64,000 nucleotides of DNA from Neodontobutis hainanensis. Taxonomy: Eukaryota; Chordata; Actinopteri; Gobiiformes; Odontobutidae. The translations under genes were made by a program, and so were the position numbers. Under the pieces are notes generated by a model. That model was not told the DNA's origin. It made no database searches and was given only the letters and a program-made list of their open reading frames with translations. How positions within the stretch are numbered: the first letter of the stretch is position 1; the number at the start of each line of letters is the position of its first letter. Location: assembly GCA_024349245.1 (NCBI GenBank), contig JALDNG010000775.1, positions 1 to 64,000 of the forward strand, written 5' to 3'. Positions 1-11,600 of this stretch are shown piece by piece.

Positions 1-356
1 GGCGTAACTCACTAGGGTTAAACATAAGCATTAGATGAAAAATATTCACAAAACAAATTAGTTTGTAAAACTTAAAAACCTTCAAGTCAATTAAGACTTT
101 AAATCAAAGAAAGCATTATAGAAAAATTTAAAAACACCACATGTAAGTCCACAATTTTAGCCTTAGCGTGTCTAAAATAACAAAAATTAAAATTATCAGG
201 TTTAAAAGTTGATTAGCTGTGATTGCTTGGTGACTATATTTCACAATTACTATTTCAAAAGAAAATTACATGTGGATTACACAGACATAGGAACATACTT
301 AGTCATACTTAGTCTTCTTCAAATAGATGAGCAAATAAAACAGAATTAACAGAATC

Positions 357-840
357 TGTTATGTTCTGGTCGGATAACCCAAACGCAGGCACACACGTAC
401 AGTTCACAAAAACAAGTTTATTTAAATGATCAACTTATAACTGTCGGTTCCTTCGGGATAACGAGGGGTAGCAGGGTCCGGACCGGGTTGAGCTGGAGCG
501 TGGCGAGCTGAAGGACCGGCGAGGCTCAGGGATGACCGAGGAGGCGAGAACCGGACTGGAGGTAGGGCGGGAAGGATCTGCGGTGAACAAAGGAAACAGG
601 TAAGTACATACATAAATCCAAACTCTACGAACGCGAGGCGTATTACTAACTGTCGCCAATGTTACGATCTGGCGTCGAGGAGCAGGCTGCGGTGCTTCTT
701 ATTCCCTCTTGATTGTTCACTCGGCTCAGCTGGGCTTGCTTGGCGCTCCGCACACCTGTCTCCTCTCTGCGAATCCGTAGGGGCGGGGAGCCCGGCGCGG
801 AGGCCACGGCCAACTGTGCCGAGTCCTGATCCCCGTGACA
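357..840 (-). mobile_element. Gypsy-type LTR, left arm copy
   Basis: Mirror of the LTR at 9240-9728. On the minus strand it begins TGTCACGGGG next to a polypurine tract (complement at 841-851) and ends CATAACA. The 5 bases outside (352-356, GAATC) are the inverted, not direct, counterpart of those outside the right LTR (GATTC). The pair therefore looks like a mirrored copy rather than two ends of one insertion. Confidence 0.8.
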
Positions 841-870
841 GTACCCCCTCTATGGGCGCCACCTGGCGGC

Positions 871-1078
871 CTATCCCGTTCTCCGGATGGCGTAGAAAAA
901 TTCTCGGATCAGGATGGATCCAGAATGTTTCTCCGTGGCACCCAACAGCGTTCCTCCGGCCCATAACCCTCCCAATCCACTAAAAACTGAAGGCCTCGAC
1001 CCGGCGCCGTACATCCATAATCCGCCGTGCACGTGTAAGCTGGGTGATCGTCAATCATCCTGGGCGGCGGGGAGGACA
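871..1078 (-). pseudogene. Gypsy integrase chromodomain remnant, left arm
   Basis: Minus-strand translation gives the C-terminal chromodomain typical of vertebrate Ty3/gypsy Pol, including LVDWEGYGPEER and a WVP motif, then a stop just before the polypurine tract. This arm has five A residues (975 region) where the right arm has four, which keeps LQF and LVDWEGYG in one frame here. Everything upstream in Pol (integrase core, RT, protease, gag) is missing and replaced by the 27-bp minisatellite. Confidence 0.72.
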
Positions 1079-4045
1079 GGAGACTAGAGGAGGCAGAGGA
1101 GACAGAGAGACTAGAGGATTGCAGAGGTCACAGAGAGACCAGAGGAGGTAGAGGCCACAGAGAGACGAGAGGAGGCAGAGGACACAGACAGACCAGAGGA
1201 GGCAGAGGCGACAGAGAGACTAGAGGAGGCAGAGGAGACAGAGAGACCAGAGGAGGCAGAGGCCACAGAGAGACGAGAGGAGGCAGAGGAGGCAGAGAGA
1301 CCAGAGGAGGCAGAGGCCACAGAAAGACCAGGGGAGGCAAGGAGAGTCTTGAGGAGGCAGAGGCCACAGAGAGACCAGGGGAGGCAGAGGAGGCAGAGAG
1401 ACCAGAAAGGCAGATGCCTCAGAGAGACCAGAGTAGGCAGCGGCCAGAGAGAGACCAGAGAAGGCAGAGGCCACAGAGAGACCAGAGGAGGCTGAGGCCA
1501 CAGAGAGACCAGAGGAGGCAGAGAGACAGAGAGACCAGAGGAGGCAGTTAGAGCAGAGGAGGCAGAGGAGGGAGAGAGACCAGAGGAGGCAGAGGCCACA
1601 GAGTGACTAGAGGAGGCAGAGGAGACAAAGAGACCGAGGAGGCAGAAGACACAGAGAGACTAGAGGAGGCAGAGGCCACAGAGAATCTAGGATAGGCATA
1701 GGCTACAGAGAGACCAGAGGAGAGCAGAGGTTACAGAGAGACCAGTGGAGGTAGAGAGAGCAGAGGAGGCAGAGAAGGCAGAGAGACCAGTGGAGGCAGA
1801 GGAGACAGAGTGACCAGAGGAGGCAACGGGGCAGAGAGGCCACAGGAGGCAGAGGCCACAGAGAGACCAGAGGAGGCAGAGGACACAGACAGACCAGAGG
1901 AGGCAGAGAGAGCAGAGGAGGCAGAGAAGGCAGAGAGACCAGTGGAGGCAGAGGAGACAGAGAGACCAGAGGAGGCAGAGCCCATAGAGAGACCAGAGGA
2001 GGCCGAGGCCATAGAGAGACCAGAGTAGGCAGAGAAAGAGAGACCAGAGGAGGCAGTTAGAGCAGAGGAGGCAGAGGAGGCAGAGAAACCAGAGGAGGTA
2101 GAGGCCACAGAGTGACTAGAGGAGGCAGAGGAGACCAAGAGACCAGAGGAGGCAGAGGCAATAGAGAGAGCAGTGGAGGCAGAGAGACCAGAGGGGACAG
2201 AGGAGTCAGAGAGACAAGGGAAGGCAGAGGCCACAGAGAGAGCAGAGGAGGCAGAGGCCATAGAGACACCAGAGGAGGTATAGGAGGCAGAGAGAGACCA
2301 GAGGAGTTTGAGGAGAAAGAGAGAAACAGAAGAGGCAAAGGAGACAGAGAGACCAGAAAAGGCAGATGCTTCAGAGAGACCAGAGGAGGCAGATGCCTCA
2401 GAGAGACCAGAGGAGGCAGCGGCCAAAGAGAGACCAGAGAAGGCAGAGGCCACAGAGAGACCAGAGGAGGCAGAGGAGGCAGAGCACACAGACAGACCAG
2501 AGGAGGGAGAGGCCACAGAGAGACCAGAGGAGGCAGAGGAGACAGAGAGACCAGAGGAGGCAGAGGCCACAGAGAGACCAGAGGAGGCAGAGGCCACAGA
2601 AAGACCAGGGGAGGCAAGGAGAGTCTAGAGGAGACAGAGGCCACAGAGAGACCAGGAGAGGCAGAAGAGGCAGAGAGACCAGAAAAGGCAGATGCCTCAG
2701 AGAGACCAGAGGAGCCAGCGGCAGCAGAGAGACCAGAGGAGGCAGAGAGACCAGAGAAGGCAGAGGATACAAAGAGACCAGAAGAGGCAGAGAGACAGAG
2801 AGACCAGAGGAGGCAGTTAGAGCAGAGGAGGCAGAGGAGGCAGAGAGACCAGAGGAGGCAGAGGCCACAGAGTGACTAGAGGAGGCAGAGGAGACAGAGA
2901 GACCAGAGGAGGCAGAGGCCACCGAGAGACGAGAGGAAGCAGAGGAGGCAGAGAGACCAGAGGAGGCAGAGGCCACAGAGAGACCAGTGGAGGTAGAGAA
3001 AGCAGAGGAGGCAGAGAAGGCAAAGAGACCAGTGGAGGCAGAGGAGACAGAGAGACCAGAGGATTGCAGAGGTCACAGAGAGACCAGTGGAGGTAGAGAA
3101 AGCAGAGGAGGCAGAGAAGGCAGAGAGACCAGTGGAGGTAGAGGAGACAGAGAGACCAGAGGCGGCAATGGGGCAGAGAGGCCAGAGCAGGCAGAGGCCA
3201 CCGAGAGTTCAGAGGAGGAAGAGAGACAGAGAGACCAGAGGCCACAGAGAGATCCAGAGAAGACAGAGGTCACAGAGAGACCAGAGGAGGAAGAGGACAC
3301 AGAGAGACCAGATGAGGTAGAGGCAACAGAGAGACCAGGAGGCAGAGAAGGCAGAGAGTCTAGAAGAGACAGAGGCATAGAGAGACGAGAGGAGGCAGAG
3401 GCAAAAGAGAGACCAGAGGAGATAGAGGAGACAGAGAGAGCAGAGGAGCCAGAGGCGACAGAGAGAGCAGAGGAAGCAGAGGAGACAGAGATACCAGAGG
3501 AGGCAGAAGCCACAGAGAGACCAGAGGAGGCAGAGAAACAAGAGAAGGCAGAGGCCACAAAGTGATCAGAGGAGGCAGAGGCCACAGAGAGACCAGAGGA
3601 GGCAGAGGCCACAGAGAGACCAGAGGAGGCAGAGAGACTAGTGGAGGTAGAGGAGGCAGAGAGACCAGAGGAGGCAAAGGCCACAGAGTGACCAGAGGAG
3701 GCACAGAGTCCAGTGAAGGCAAAGGCCACAGAGAGACCAGAGGAGGCAGAGGAGGCCGAGAGACCACAAAAGGCAGATGCTATAGAGAGACCAGAGGAGG
3801 CAGATACGACAGAGAGAGCAGAGGAGGCAGAGAGACAGAGAGACCAGAGTAGGCAGAGAGACCAGAGGAGGCAGGGGAGGCAGAGAGAGCAGAGGAGGAA
3901 GTGTCCAGAGAGAGAGTAGAGGAGGCAGAGGAGACAGAGAGACCAGAGGAGGCAGAGGCAAGAGAGAGACCAGTGGAAGCAGAGAGACAAGAGGAGGCAG
4001 AAGAGGCAGAGAGACCAGAGGAGGCAGAGGCCAAAGAGAGACCAG
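1079..4045 (+). repeat. 27-bp minisatellite array, left arm
   Basis: Tandem degenerate copies of a 27-bp purine-rich unit (core CCAGAGGAGGCAGAGGCCAC). Because 27 is a multiple of three and the unit lacks stops, long frames appear on both strands, with a 9-residue period (ATERPEEAE, RGHRETRGG and SASSGLSVA types). These are by-products of the repeat. A distinctive higher-order marker (GATTGCAGAGGTCACAG) occurs near 1118 and 3063. The strong purine/pyrimidine strand bias could allow triplex or R-loop structures, but that is inference. Confidence 0.95.
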
Positions 4046-6040
4046 TCTGTACTACTGCACCTCTACAGTCTGTTCTAAAATCATGTCTACAGTCTTTTCT
4101 AATACTCATATACAGTCTGTTCTATTTCTCGTGTACATTCTGTAGTAATGCACCTTTAAAGTCAATTCTTCTGCAGCATCATCAGTCTGTTCTACTGCAA
4201 GTCTACAGTCTGTTCTAATGCCAGTTTACAGTCTGTACTACTGCTCTACTACAGTCTCGTCCACTGCACGTCTACAGTCTGTTTTACTGCACATCTACAG
4301 TCTGTTCTAATGTACATCTACTGCCTGTTCTAATGCAAGCCTACAGTCTGTACTACTGCTCGTCTACAGTCTGTACTACTGCATTTCTACAGTCTATTCT
4401 TCTGCACATTGTCAGTCTGTTCTACTGGATGTTTACAGTCTGTTCTAATGCTCGTCTACAGTCAGTTTTACAGTCTGTTCTAATGCAAGTCTATAGTCTG
4501 TTTTACTACTCATCTACGATCTGTTCTTTTGCAGGTCTACAGTCTGTTCTAATAAACGTCTACAGTCTGTTCTACTGCACATCTACAGTCTGTTCTAATG
4601 CAAGTCTACAGTCTGTATTACTGCTCATCTACAGTCTGTTCTAAAGCATGTCTAGAGTGTTTTCTAATACTCATATACAGTCTGTTCTAATGCATGTCTA
4701 CAGTCTGTACTACTGCATCTCAACAGTCTATTCTTCTGCACATTGTCAGTCTGTTCTACTGGGCGTTTACAGTCTTTTCTAATTCTCATCTACAGTCTGT
4801 ATTACTGCACCTCTACAGTCTGTTCTAAAGCATGTTTAGAGTGTTTTCTAATACTCATATACAGTCTGTTCTAATGTTTGTCTACAGTCGGAACTACTGC
4901 ACCTCTACATTTTGTTATAAAGCATATCTAGAGTGTTTTCTAATACTTATATAGAGTCTCTTCTACTGGACGTTTATAGCCTGTTCTAATGCTCGTCTAT
5001 AGTCAGTTCTAAAGCCAATCTAGAGTCTGTACTACTGCTGCTCTGAAGTCTGCTCAACTGCGTCTACTGTCTGTTCACCTGCACCTCTACAGTCTGTTCT
5101 AATGCCAGTTTACAGTCTGTACTACTGCTCTACTACAGTCTCGTCCACTGCACGTCTACAGTCTGTTTTACTGCACATCTACAGTCTGTTCTAATGTACA
5201 TTTACTGTCTGTTCTAATGCAAGCCTACAGTCTGTACTACTGCTCATCTACAGTCTGTTCTACTGCACGTCTACAGTCTGTTCTAATGCACATCTACAGT
5301 CTGTTCAAATGTAAGTCTACAGTCTGTACTACTGGTCATCTACTGTCTGTTCTACTGCACCTCTACAGTCTGTTCTACTACACGTGTACAGTCTCTACTA
5401 CTGCACTTCTAAAGTCTGTTCTAATGCAAATCTATAGTCTGTTTTACTGCTCATCTACGGTCTGTCTACTGCAGGTCTACAGACTGTAAACGTCCAGTAG
5501 AACAGACTGACAATGTGCAGAAGAATAGACTGTAGAGATGCAGTAGTACAGACTGTAGACATGCATTAGAACAGACTGTATATGAGTATTAGAAAACACT
5601 CTAGACATGCTTTAGAACAGACTGTTGAGGTGCAGTAGTTCAGACTATAGACTAGCATTAGAACAGACTATATATGAGTATTAGAAAATACTCTAGACAT
5701 GCTTTAGAACAGACTGTAGAGGTGCAGTTGTTCAGACTGTAGACAAACATTAGAACAGACTGTAGATGTGCAGTAGAAGAGACTGTAGAGTTGCAGTAGT
5801 ATAGACTGTCGACAATTATTAGAAAGGACTGTAGGCGTGCAGTAGAAGCGGACTGTAGACAATTATTAGAACAGACTGTAGACTTGCAGTAGAACAGACT
5901 GATGATGCTGCAGAAGAATTGACTTTAAAGGTGCATTACTACAGAATGTACACGAGAAATAGAACAGACTGTATATGAGTATTAGAAAAGACTGTAGACA
6001 TGATTTTAGAACAGACTGTAGAGGTGCAGTAGTACAGACT
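4046..6040. repeat. 23-bp minisatellite at the palindrome centre, orientation switch near 5485
   Basis: Tandem copies of a 23-bp unit (core TCTACAGTCTGTTCTAATGC). Up to about 5485 all units read in one direction; from 5486 to 6040 they read as reverse complement. The switch falls at GCAGGTCTACAGACTGTAAA, so copies meet head to head. The switch is about 440 bp to the right of the geometric centre of the arms (~5042), leaving roughly 890 bp of one-sided repeat. No coding capacity is credible. Confidence 0.93.
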
Positions 6041-9002
6041 GGTCTCTCTTTGGCCTCTGCCTCCTCTGGTCTCTCTGCCTCTTCTGCCTCCTCTTGTCTC
6101 TCTGCTTCCACTGGTCTCTCTCTTGCCTCTGCCTCCTCTGGTCTCTCTGTCTCCTCTGCCTCCTCTACTCTCTCTGGACACTTCCTCCTCTGCTCTCTCT
6201 GCCTCCCCTGCCTCCTCTGGTCTCTCTGCCTACTCTGGTCTCTCTGTCTCTCTGCCTCCTCTGCTCTCTCTGTCGTATCTGCCTCCTCTGGTCTCTCTAT
6301 AGCATCTGCCTTTTGTGGTCTCTCGGCCTCCTCTGCCTCCTCTGGTCTCTCTGTGGCCTTTGCCTTCACTGGACTCTGTGCCTCCTCTGGTCACTCTGTG
6401 GCCTTTGCCTCCTCTGGTCTCTCTGCCTCCTCTACCTCCACTAGTCTCTCTGCCTCCTCTGGTCTCTCTGTGGCCTCTGCCTCCTCTGGTCTCTCTGTGG
6501 CCTCTGCCTCCTCTGATCACTTTGTGGCCTCTGCCTTCTCTTGTTTCTCTGCCTCCTCTGGTCTCTCTGTGGCTTCTGCCTCCTCTGGTATCTCTGTCTC
6601 CTCTGCTTCCTCTGCTCTCTCTGTCGCCTCTGGCTCCTCTGCTCTCTCTGTCTCCTCTATCTCCTCTGGTCTCTCTTTGCCTCTGCCTCCTCTCGTCTCT
6701 CTATGCCTCTGTCTCTTCTAGACTCTCTGCCTTCTCTGCCTCCTGGTCTCTCTGTTGCCTCTACCTCATCTGGTCTCTCTGTGTCCTCTTCCTCCTCTGG
6801 TCTCTCTGTGACCTCTGTCTTCTCTGGATCTCTCTGTGGCCTCTGGTCTCTCTGTCTCTCTTCCTCCTCTGAACTCTCGGTGGCCTCTGCCTGCTCTGGC
6901 CTCTCTGCCCCATTGCCGCCTCTGGTCTCTCTGTCTCCTCTACCTCCACTGGTCTCTCTGCCTTCTCTGCCTCCTCTGCTTTCTCTACCTCCACTGGTCT
7001 CTCTGTGACCTCTGCAATCCTCTGGTCTCTCTGTCTCCTCTGCCTCCACTGGTCTCTTTGCCTTCTCTGCCTCCTCTGCTTTCTCTACCTCCACTGGTCT
7101 CTCTGTGGCCTCTGCCTCCTCTGGTCTCTCTGCCTCCTCTGCTTCCTCTCGTCTCTCGGTGGCCTCTGCCTCCTCTGGTCTCTCTGTCTCCTCTGCCTCC
7201 TCTAGTCACTCTGTGGCCTCTGCCTCCTCTGGTCTCTCTGCCTCCTCTGCCTCCTCTGCTCTAACTGCCTCCTCTGGTCTCTCTGTCTCTCTGCCTCTTC
7301 TGGTCTCTTTGTATCCTCTGCCTTCTCTGGTCTCTCTGCCTCCTCTGGTCTCTCTGCTGCCGCTGGCTCCTCTGGTCTCTCTGAGGCATCTGCCTTTTCT
7401 GGTCTCTCTGCCTCTTCTGCCTCTCCTGGTCTCTCTGTGGCCTCTGTCTCCTCTAGACTCTCCTTGCCTCCCCTGGTCTTTCTGTGGCCTCTGCCTCCTC
7501 TGGTCTCTCTGTGGCCTCTGCCTCCTCTGGTCTCTCTGTCTCCTCTGCCTCCTCTGGTCTCTCTGTGGCCTCTCCCTCCTCTGGTCTGTCTGTGTGCTCT
7601 GCCTCCTCTGCCTCCTCTGGTCTCTCTGTGGCCTCTGCCTTCTCTGGTCTCTCTTTGGCCGCTGCCTCCTCTGGTCTCTCTGAGGCATCTGCCTCCTCTG
7701 GTCTCTCTGAAGCATCTGCCTTTTCTGGTCTCTCTGTCTCCTTTGCCTCTTCTGTTTCTCTCTTTCTCCTCAAACTCCTCTGGTCTCTCTCTGCCTCCTA
7801 TACCTCCTCTGGTGTCTCTATGGCCTCTGCCTCCTCTGCTCTCTCTGTGGCCTCTGCCTTCCCTTGTCTCTCTGACTCCTCTGTCCCCTCTGGTCTCTCT
7901 GCCTCCACTGCTCTCTCTATTGCCTCTGCCTCCTCTGGTCTCTTGGTCTCCTCTGCCTCCTCTAGTCACTCTGTGGCCTCTACCTCCTCTGGTTTCTCTG
8001 CCTCCTCTGCCTCCTCTGCTCTAACTGCCTCCTCTGGTCTCTCTTTCTCTGCCTACTCTGGTCTCTCTATGGCCTCGGCCTCCTCTGGTCTCTCTATGGG
8101 CTCTGCCTCCTCTGGTCTCTCTGTCTCCTCTGCCTCCACTGGTCTCTCTGCCTTCTCTGCCTCCTCTGCTCTCTCTGCCTCCTCTGGTCTGTCTGTGTCC
8201 TCTGCCTCCTCTGGTCTCTCTGTGGCCTCTGCCTCCTGTGGCCTCTCTGCCCCGTTGCCTCCTCTGGTCACTCTGTCTCCTCTGCCTCCACTGGTCTCTC
8301 TGCCTTCTCTGCCTCCTCTGCTCTCTCTACCTCCACTGGTCTCTCTGTAACCTCTGCTCTCCTCTGGTCTCTCTGTAGCCTATGCCTATCCTAGATTCTC
8401 TGTGGCCTCTGCCTCCTCTAGTCTCTCTGTGTCTTCTGCCTCCTCGGGTCTCTTTGTCTCCTCTGCCTCCTCTAGTCACTCTGTGGCCTCTGCCTCCTCT
8501 GGTCTCTCTCCCTCCTCTGCCTCCTCTGCTCTAACTGCCTCCTCTGGTCTCTCTGTCTCTCTGCCTCCTCTGGTCTCTCTGTGGCCTCAGCCTCCTCTGG
8601 TCTCTCTGTGGCCTCTGCCTTCTCTGGTCTCTCTCTGGCCGCTGCCTACTCTGGTCTCTCTGAGGCATCTGCCTTTCTGGTCTCTCTGCCTCCTCTGCCT
8701 CCCTGGTCTCTCTGTGGCCTCTGCCTCCTCAAGACTCTCCTTGCCTCCCTGGTCTTTCTGTGGCCTCTGCCTCCTCTGGTCTCTCTGCCTCCTCTGCCTC
8801 CTCTCGTCTCTCTGTGGCCTCTGCCTCCTCTGGTCTCTCTGTCTCCTCTGCCTCCTCTAGTCTCTCTGTCGCCTCTGCCTCCTCTGGTCTGTCTGTGTCC
8901 TCTGCCTCCTCTCGTCTCTCTGTGGCCTCTACCTCCTCTGGTCTCTCTGTGACCTCTGCAATCCTCTAGTCTCTCTGTCTCCTCTGCCTCCTCTAGTCTC
9001 CT
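6041..9002 (-). repeat. 27-bp minisatellite array, right arm
   Basis: Same 27-bp family as 1079-4045 but inverted; the plus strand reads CCTCTGCCTCCTCTGGTCTC. The higher-order marker (complement of GATTGCAGAGGTCACAG) lies near 7010 and 8955. The array joins directly to the chromodomain remnant at about 9003, so it occupies the place where gypsy gag-pol would normally be. The frames of up to 288 codons in it are repeat-driven. Confidence 0.95.
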
Positions 9003-9206
9003 GTCCTCCCCGCCGCCCAGGATGATTGGCGATCACCCAGCTTACAGTGCGGCGGATTATGGATGTACGGCGCCGGGTCGAGGCCTTCAGTTTTAGTGGA
9101 TTGGGAGGGTTATGGGCCGGAGGAACGCTGTTGGGTGCCACGGAGAAACATTCTGGATCCATCCCTGATCCGAGAATTTTTCACGCCATCCGGAGAAACG
9201 GGATAG
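9003..9206 (+). pseudogene. Gypsy integrase chromodomain remnant, right arm
   Basis: Pieces in different frames match the end of gypsy Pol: PPPRMI at about 9006, VRRIMDVRRR at about 9045, LVDWEGYGPEER at about 9096, then WVP and a stop at 9204-9206. At least two one-base shifts separate them (near 9048 and in a T run near 9094). A polypurine tract and LTR follow at once, the normal 3' end of a gypsy element. The protein normally tethers integration complexes to chromatin; this copy is inactive. Confidence 0.75.
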
Positions 9207-9225
9207 GCCGCCAGGTGGCGTCCAT

Positions 9226-9239
9226 AGAGGGGGGGGTAC
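9226..9239 (+). other. Polypurine tract of the right-arm LTR element
   Basis: AGAGGGGGGGGTAC immediately 5' of the LTR. This is the plus-strand priming site expected at the 3' end of a Ty3/gypsy internal region. The unrelated element at 33140-37500 has an equivalent G-rich tract and the same TAC before its LTR. Confidence 0.75.
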
Positions 9240-9728
9240 TGTCACGGGGGATCAGGACTCGGCACAGTTGGCCGTGGCCTCCGCGCCGGGCTCCCCCGCC
9301 CCTACGGATTCGCAGAGAGGAGACAGGTGTGCGGGAGCGCCGGCGAAGCAAGCCCAGCTGAGCCGAGTGAACAATCAAGAGGGAATAAGAAGCACCGCAG
9401 CCTGCTCCTCGACGCCAGATCGTAACATTGACGACAGTTAGTAATACGTCTCGCGTTCGTAGAGTTTGGATTTATGTATGTACTTACCTGTTTCCTTTGT
9501 TCACCGCAGATCCTTCCCGTCCTACCTCCAGTCCGGTTCGCCTCCTCGGTCATCCCTGAGCCTCGCCGGTCCTTCAGCTCGCCACGCTCCAGCTCAACCC
9601 GGTCCGGACCCTGCTACCCCTCGTTATCCCGAAGGAACCGACAGTTATAAGTTGATCATTTAAATAAACTTGTTTTTGTGAACTGTACGTGTGTGCCTGC
9701 GTTTGGGTTATCCGACCAGAACATAACA
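9240..9728 (+). mobile_element. 3' LTR of a gypsy element, right arm
   Basis: 489-bp LTR starting TGTCACGGGG and ending CATAACA, defined by the polypurine tract on its left and by the inverted copy at 357-840. An AATAAA signal lies at about 9663. A third, 5'-truncated copy is at 56370-56724. No matching 5' LTR in direct orientation is present beside the element, so the insertion is not intact. Confidence 0.8.
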
Positions 9729-11057
9729 GATTCTGTTAATTCTGTTTTATTTGCTCATCTATTTGAAGAAGACTAAGTATGACTAAGTATGTTCCTATGT
9801 CTGTGTAATCCACATGTAATTTTCTTTTGAAATAGTAATTGTGAAATATAGTCACCAAGCAATCACAGCTAATCAACTTTTAAACCTGATAATTTAAATT
9901 TTTGTTATTTTAGACACGCTAAGGCTAAAATTGTGGACTTACATGTGGTGTTTTTAAATTTTTCTATAATGCTTTCTTTGATTTAAAGTCTTAATTGACT
10001 TGAAGGTTTTTAAGTTTTACAAACTAATTTGTTTTGTGAATATTTTTCATCTAATGCTTATGTTTAACCCTAGTGAGTTACGCCGCCTGTGAGGGAGGGG
10101 CTGTGGTGTTCTTTTCCCAGCGTTAGGTCAGCTACTGATAGTATGAAATGTTTCTACTTGATTTAGTCAGCCCTCGGCTGGGTTTTTCGGCACCACAAAC
10201 TTTAGTACAACTCACAAAGTTAAGGTTAATTTGATTTATGTTTTGTATCCTAATTGAGTTTTGATTGATTTTGGTTGATCAATTGTGTTTGATCAAAAGG
10301 AGGGAATTGTAATGGGAAAATCATATTTTCCTCTTTCACATGCTCTGTGCTGTCCTTGACCGCAGCATAATGATGTGCGCACCATCTGTGTGTACTGTTT
10401 TCAAACTGATAAAATTGTCTTTCATGTTAGATGGCTCACTCCTGAGAGCCAGTGTTTAATTTTTCTTATCTGCTGTGATTTCAGTATAAATTCTAAGCCT
10501 GCCTAGTTAACATGGGGACTGTTCATGCAGCTCTGTACACGGACAGAGTTGTATTTTCCATTCCTCCTTTTGCAAAAGATGTCTCTGAATTCTTTTTTCC
10601 TTTTTCCTTAAATAAATCACCAAAAGACATCTGTTGTTTTCTCTCAAACTTATTCCACAATAATATATTTATTTTTTCAACCACACTCGCCAAAGACTTA
10701 AGGAATCCTACATAAACTTGATCTGTCACTCAGCAAACCAACATACCTTTATATCCAATCTGGGCACAAATGTTTGATTTGGTCATTCAAAGTCTGAAAG
10801 ATAAATGGAATACTAACAATGTTGCATTTCCAGCAGTCTTTTGTGATATGGATATAGAGAGTTGCAGCGTCAACACATGTTAAATATATATTATGCAACT
10901 GGACCTATAAGCATTAAGCAATGGCTTTAGTCTCACATTTGGCTGTTGCTTTCTAAAAGTATTGCTAGACTTCTGTATTTATCAGATGATTGGTTTTGTC
11001 TTCATTGTCTACAGACAAAAAGTATTAAAGTGTGTATGTCTCTATGTCTCTCCTCAG
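9729..11057. other. Flank / probable intron upstream of the first visible channel exon
   Basis: AT-rich DNA between the LTR and the first recognisable channel exon. I see no splice-flanked segment that translates to Cav3 domain I S1-S5. The first 354 bp are mirrored at 1-356. The 67-codon frame at 10512 has no recognisable features. The LTR element probably sat in an intron of the channel gene. Confidence 0.6.
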
Positions 11058-11349
11058 ACAGTACAACAGGACCATGCATCCTTTCTACTCTGACCCTAAC
11101 AACTCACCCTTCATCTGTTCACCATTTGACAACGATGGTCAGCATTGCAGTAACGTACCATCTACAGTCAAAAACAACACCCAGTGCATGGTTTTACCTG
11201 AGAGTCAGGCCCTGGCTTCGTTTAATGACTCTCACGACTGTGTGAACTGGAACAGTTTGTACAGAGAGTGTCAACGTGGAGACGAGAACCCTTATGAAGG
11301 AATCATTAACTTTGACGACATTGGTTATGCTTGGATAGCTATATTTCAG
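11058..11349 (+). CDS. Cav3-like exon: domain I extracellular loop and pore helix start
   Basis: Flanked by CTCAG and GTGAGT. It encodes the cysteine-rich S5-P loop with NNSPFICSPFDNDG, CVNWNSLY and the near-invariant INFDDIGYAWIAIFQ. Several N-glycosylation sequons (NNS, NNT, NDS) are visible. The frame is open in this copy. Confidence 0.9.
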
Positions 11350-11469
11350 GTGAGTAATAATAATAAATCAAATTTAAATAGCGCTTTTCAGAGGATGCTT
11401 TACATACACAATACACACACAGGACAAATAAAACAATAAATAATTATGTAAACAGTATGATCACTTGTA

Positions 11470-11600
11470 CAGTGCATCAGAAACATATTCACAGTGCTTC
11501 ACTTTTTCCACATTTTATGTTACAGCCTTTTCCCAAAATTGATTAAATTCATAATTTGTCTCAAAATTCTACAAACAATACCCCACAATAAAAACTTTAA
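11470..11600. mobile_element. Decayed Tc1/mariner-like terminal repeat fragment
   Basis: CAGTGCATCAGAAACATATTC followed by CACAGTGCTTCACTTTTTCC closely resembles the terminal inverted repeat of the fuller element at 22008-22550. It lies in the intron after the domain I loop exon, and the partner end is not clear. The same fragment is at 58465-58595 in copy B. Confidence 0.6.

Larger units (their letters stand above)
1..4218. repeat. Left arm of a ~10-kb palindrome
   Basis: This segment is the reverse complement of 5866-10082. Position x on the left pairs with about 10081-10084 minus x on the right throughout; for example the first 40 bases pair with the bases ending at 10082, and 2112-2879 pairs exactly with 7202-7969. 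It contains unique flank (1-356), an LTR (357-840), a chromodomain remnant and a 27-bp minisatellite. The arms differ only by short indels, e.g. one GA unit near 3910 and one A near 975. The palindrome reaches the window edge, so its true outer limit is unknown. It may be a real inverted duplication or a fold-back assembly artefact. Confidence 0.93.
5866..10082. repeat. Right arm of a ~10-kb palindrome
   Basis: Reverse complement of 1-4218. It carries the same parts in mirror order: 23-bp repeat edge, 27-bp minisatellite, chromodomain, polypurine tract, LTR and flank. Unlike the left arm, its outer side continues into the calcium-channel gene inside the window, so this side is the gene-attached copy. 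Arm homology fades just inside 4218/5866, where both sides become different members of the 23-bp repeat. Confidence 0.93.

Noticed and set aside
4050..6040. CRISPR-like spaced repeats
   Set aside because: Units of 23 bp are contiguous and degenerate, with no unique spacers, in a vertebrate-type genome.
1111..9000. Many long frames rich in E/R/P, S/A/G/L or P/L/V/S that look like repetitive secreted or mucin-like proteins
   Set aside because: All have an exact 9-codon period from the 27-bp minisatellite, occur in several frames and on both strands, and lack splice or start context.
357..9728. A single intact retrotransposon bounded by the LTRs at 357 and 9240
   Set aside because: The LTRs are inverted relative to each other and the mirrored sequence continues outside them, so this is a palindrome and not one insertion with direct LTRs.
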